A program made the position numbers and the translations under genes. The notes below the pieces were generated by a model, which ran no database searches, was not told the origin of the DNA, and saw only the letters and a program-made list of their open reading frames with translations. DNA of 47,500 nucleotides from Symbiodinium natans (taxonomy: Eukaryota > Sar > Dinophyceae > Suessiales > Symbiodiniaceae): positions 1-47,500 of the forward strand of contig CAJNDS010002141.1 in assembly GCA_905221605.1 (NCBI GenBank). Direction: 5' to 3'. This document shows positions 46,870 to 47,500 of this stretch, piece after piece; position 1 is the stretch's first letter; each line of letters starts with the position of its first letter.

Positions 46870-46971
46870 CTAGGACCCGGAGTAGGCCCTTGTTTCTTTG
46901 TGTCAGGGTTGGGGTTCCCTTATAAATCCCTTCAAACCCAAAAGGGTGCCCTATTTTATTCCTAGGTCTAG
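46870..46971 (+). mobile_element. Family B dispersed element, copy 2
   Basis: CTAGGACCCGGAGTAGGCCC at the left, CCTAGGTCTAG at the right, core GGTTCCCTTATAAATCCC. Same orientation as the copy at 27520; directly followed by a CCCTAAA array. Confidence 0.65.
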
Positions 46972-46972
46972 C

Positions 46973-47034
46973 CCTAAACCCTAAACCATACACCCTAAGC
47001 CCTAAACCCGAAACCCTAAACCCTAAACCCTAAA
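46973..47034. repeat. CCCTAAA array
   Basis: Ends just before the acceptor TGGCAG of the 47041 exon. Confidence 0.88.
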
Positions 47035-47040
47035 TGGCAG

Positions 47041-47138
47041 GCTGTAGCTGCGGGTGGCGTGGTCCGTGTGGTTGCCTCCATGGGGCTGACCTCCGGACGT
47101 GCCGTGCAGCTGAACGGCTTGCAGGCGCGAGTGGCAGG
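47041..47138 (+). CDS. Candidate armadillo-type exon (partial)
   Basis: Acceptor AATGGCAG|GCT and donor GGCAGG|GTGTAG bracket 98 nt. The frame reads AVAAGGVVRVVASMGLTSGR then AVQLNGLQARVA. AAGGVVRVVxxM and VQxNGLxA are classic armadillo spacing. The best-supported of the three armadillo-like exons. Splice phases among them do not all agree, so additional exons must exist. Confidence 0.55.
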
Positions 47139-47232
47139 GTGTAGGGTTTAGGGTTTAGGGTTTAGGGTTTAGGGTTTAGGGTTTAGGGTTTAGGGTTTAG
47201 GGTCTAGGGTTTAGGGTTTAGGCGTTAATTAG
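47139..47232. repeat. TTTAGGG array starting at a splice donor
   Basis: Runs from the GTGTAGGG donor of the 47041 exon. Confidence 0.88.
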
Positions 47233-47388
47233 AGTTTAGGCTTTAGGGTAGGCTTTGAGGGTGTAGTATTCAGGGTTTAGCGTTTAGGATACCCTCTCTC
47301 ATGTTGGGCATCTTTCCAGCAGTATCCGTGTTCCCGTTGTTGCTCTGGGCCAGTTTCCCTTACAGACTCCACAAGACAGATAGTTTCG

Positions 47389-47488
47389 GGGCCTTAGTGA
47401 CTACAATAAGGTATTGGGGGGTATTGTAGTAGATTTATAATGGGACCGGAAGGGAATACTATTAATAGTTATGCCGGCCCTATAGGAA
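47389..47488 (-). mobile_element. Family D inverted-repeat element, inverted copy
   Basis: Its reverse complement begins CTATAGGGCCGGCATAACTA and contains AGTATTCCCTTCCGGTCCC, aligning with the 25903 copy end to end. The window ends just after it. Confidence 0.6.
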
Positions 47489-47500
47489 AAGAAGGCACCC

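Noticed and set aside
4081-47232. True chromosome end
   Set aside because: Telomere motifs occur in both orientations as many short interstitial arrays between unique sequence; no terminal array is present.

Overview
The window looks like nuclear DNA from a dinoflagellate, most likely in or near Symbiodiniaceae. The evidence is the plant-type telomere motif TTTAGGG scattered as dozens of interstitial arrays on both strands, a very large Ty1/copia polyprotein with dinoflagellate-style accessory domains, an ankyrin-repeat gene with an N-terminal ubiquitin-like region, and short GC-rich exon-like segments with AG|G acceptors. No tRNA, rRNA, CRISPR array or bacterial gene organisation was seen.

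Layout. 1-3.6 kb is a degenerate higher-order repeat rich in GAGCTC and GATAGAG. 3.6-6.7 kb holds low-complexity DNA, a foldback and many telomere-like arrays, with one good small exon at 6230-6292. 6719-16021 is a complete, apparently young LTR retrotransposon on the minus strand: identical 298-bp LTRs, a GGTTT target duplication, and one intact 2918-codon ORF. It sits inside a TTTAGGG array. 16.0-19.7 kb is mostly a 15-bp GC-rich minisatellite bracketed by a 140-bp direct duplication, with an AT-rich island inside it. 19.7-23.2 kb holds two exon candidates, a CCCTATAGGG repeat block, an inverted array of palindromic units and a 48-nt poly-G run. 23.2-47.5 kb is a mosaic of telomere-like arrays, small dispersed inverted-repeat elements and about 25 short plus-strand coding-like segments. 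It also contains a 250-bp satellite (30.17-32.57 kb) and an intronless ankyrin gene (42.39-43.64 kb) flanked by two copies of one dispersed element.

Main pattern. Most exon-like segments have CCCTAAA arrays just upstream and TTTAGGG arrays just downstream. The intervening introns would therefore start with TTTAGGG and end with CCCTAAA repeats, so they could fold into long hairpins that bring the splice sites together. Several arrays are bracketed by duplicated sequence, as expected if arrays were inserted. All twelve recognisable copies of the A/B dispersed elements point the same way, which is also the direction of the exons.

The retrotransposon polyprotein carries, besides Gag, protease, integrase, reverse transcriptase and RNase H, a CCCH zinc finger, a methyltransferase-like region with a degenerate catalytic motif, a 2OG-Fe(II) dioxygenase-like region, and a C-terminal membrane plus SAP module. 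Exon joins, identities and domain assignments were made by eye and are inferences unless stated otherwise.
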